From assembly GCA_964538575.1 (NCBI GenBank), contig CAZIGG010000170.1:1-5612 (forward strand): a stretch of DNA of 5,612 nt, read 5' to 3'. This DNA is from UBA2336 sp964538575. GTDB taxonomy: Bacteria > Bacteroidota > Bacteroidia > Cytophagales > Cyclobacteriaceae. Positions 5,297 through 5,612 of this stretch are shown piece by piece. Made by a program: the position numbers and the translations under genes. The notes below the pieces were generated by a model. The model saw nothing but the letters and a program-made list of their open reading frames with translations, searched no databases and was not told where the DNA came from. The first letter of the stretch is position 1. The number at the start of each line of letters is the position of its first letter.

Positions 5297-5602
5297 ATGA
5301 ACCAGAAAATCAGAATCAAATTAAAATCTTACGACCATACGCTGGTTGATAAGTCATCTGAAAAAATTGTGCGCGCAGTAAAAGCAACAGGCGCTGTAGT
5401 AAGCGGACCTATTCCGTTGCCGACAGAACGTGAAGTATTTACCGTACTTCGCTCCCCGCACGTAAACAAAAAATCACGCGAGCAGTTTCAGCTTTGCACC
5501 TACAAGCGTTTGGTAGACATCTACTCAAACAGCGCAAAAACAGTTGACGCCTTAATGAAGCTTGAGCTTCCGAGCGGTGTTGATGTGGAGATCAAAGTGT
5601 AG
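5297..5602 (+). CDS. rpsJ: 30S ribosomal protein S10 (NusE)
   Basis: S10 is a 30S head protein and, as NusE, also joins NusB on boxA RNA in transcription antitermination and contacts NusG. The 101 residues are the normal length and show the family pattern: KIRIKLKSYDH at the start, then the extended loop region running through GPIPLPTEREVFTVLRSPHV (37-56) and NKKSREQF (57-64), and the ending KTVDALMKLELPSGVDVEIKV. The ATG at 5297 gives the expected N-terminus. S10 is normally the first gene of the S10 operon (then rplC, rplD and so on). Here it follows fusA after 74 bp with no visible promoter, so the str and S10 operons appear to be transcribed together, as is common in Bacteroidetes. The window ends 10 nt after the stop codon, so the next gene is not seen. 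Confidence 0.97.
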   Translation: MNQKIRIKLKSYDHTLVDKSSEKIVRAVKATGAVVSGPIPLPTEREVFTVLRSPHVNKKSREQFQLCTYKRLVDIYSNSAKTVDALMKLELPSGVDVEIKV

Positions 5603-5612
5603 TTAAAGCTCT

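Overview
The window looks like part of a Bacteroidetes chromosome, probably from a Cytophagia-like lineage. Three things point that way: a promoter matching the Bacteroidetes consensus (TTTG, 19 nt, TAnnTTTG), genes without clear Shine-Dalgarno sequences, and the gene order rpsL-rpsG-fusA-rpsJ with no tuf between fusA and rpsJ. All supported genes are on the + strand. The taxonomic placement is inferred from these features, not from a database search.

Left part (1-1942), accessory and partly decayed. It opens with the C-terminal 130 codons of an M13 (neprilysin-like) zinc metallopeptidase, cut by the window edge. About 180 bp of gene-free DNA follows, with a GC-rich hairpin, repeated ACGTCATTCC words and a strong symmetric terminator. 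Next comes a compact toxin-antitoxin pair: an 80-residue antitoxin overlapping a 103-residue RelE/ParE-type toxin by 19 nt. Five bases after the toxin there is what looks like the extreme N-terminus of an adenine-specific DNA methyltransferase (type III Mod-like), broken by an in-frame stop and cut off after about 50 codons. After about 130 bp without a recognisable gene comes the C-terminal half of a glycerophosphodiester phosphodiesterase that has lost its catalytic N-terminus. The area reads as a scar of insertion, deletion and decay.

Right part (1943-5612), the conserved core. A near-perfect promoter at 2057-2087 drives rpsL (S12), rpsG (S7), fusA (EF-G) and rpsJ (S10). These are the str operon joined directly to the start of the S10 operon, which presumably continues with rplC beyond the window. 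All four proteins are full length with intact key residues. The spacers around fusA are filled with short GATTTTA/TAAAATC and AGGATT repeats, one forming an 11-of-12-pair hairpin.

I see no convincing new biological system. The parts most worth a second look are the toxin-antitoxin pair with its unusual antitoxin, the methyltransferase remnant beside it, and the repeat-filled spacers inside a highly expressed operon.
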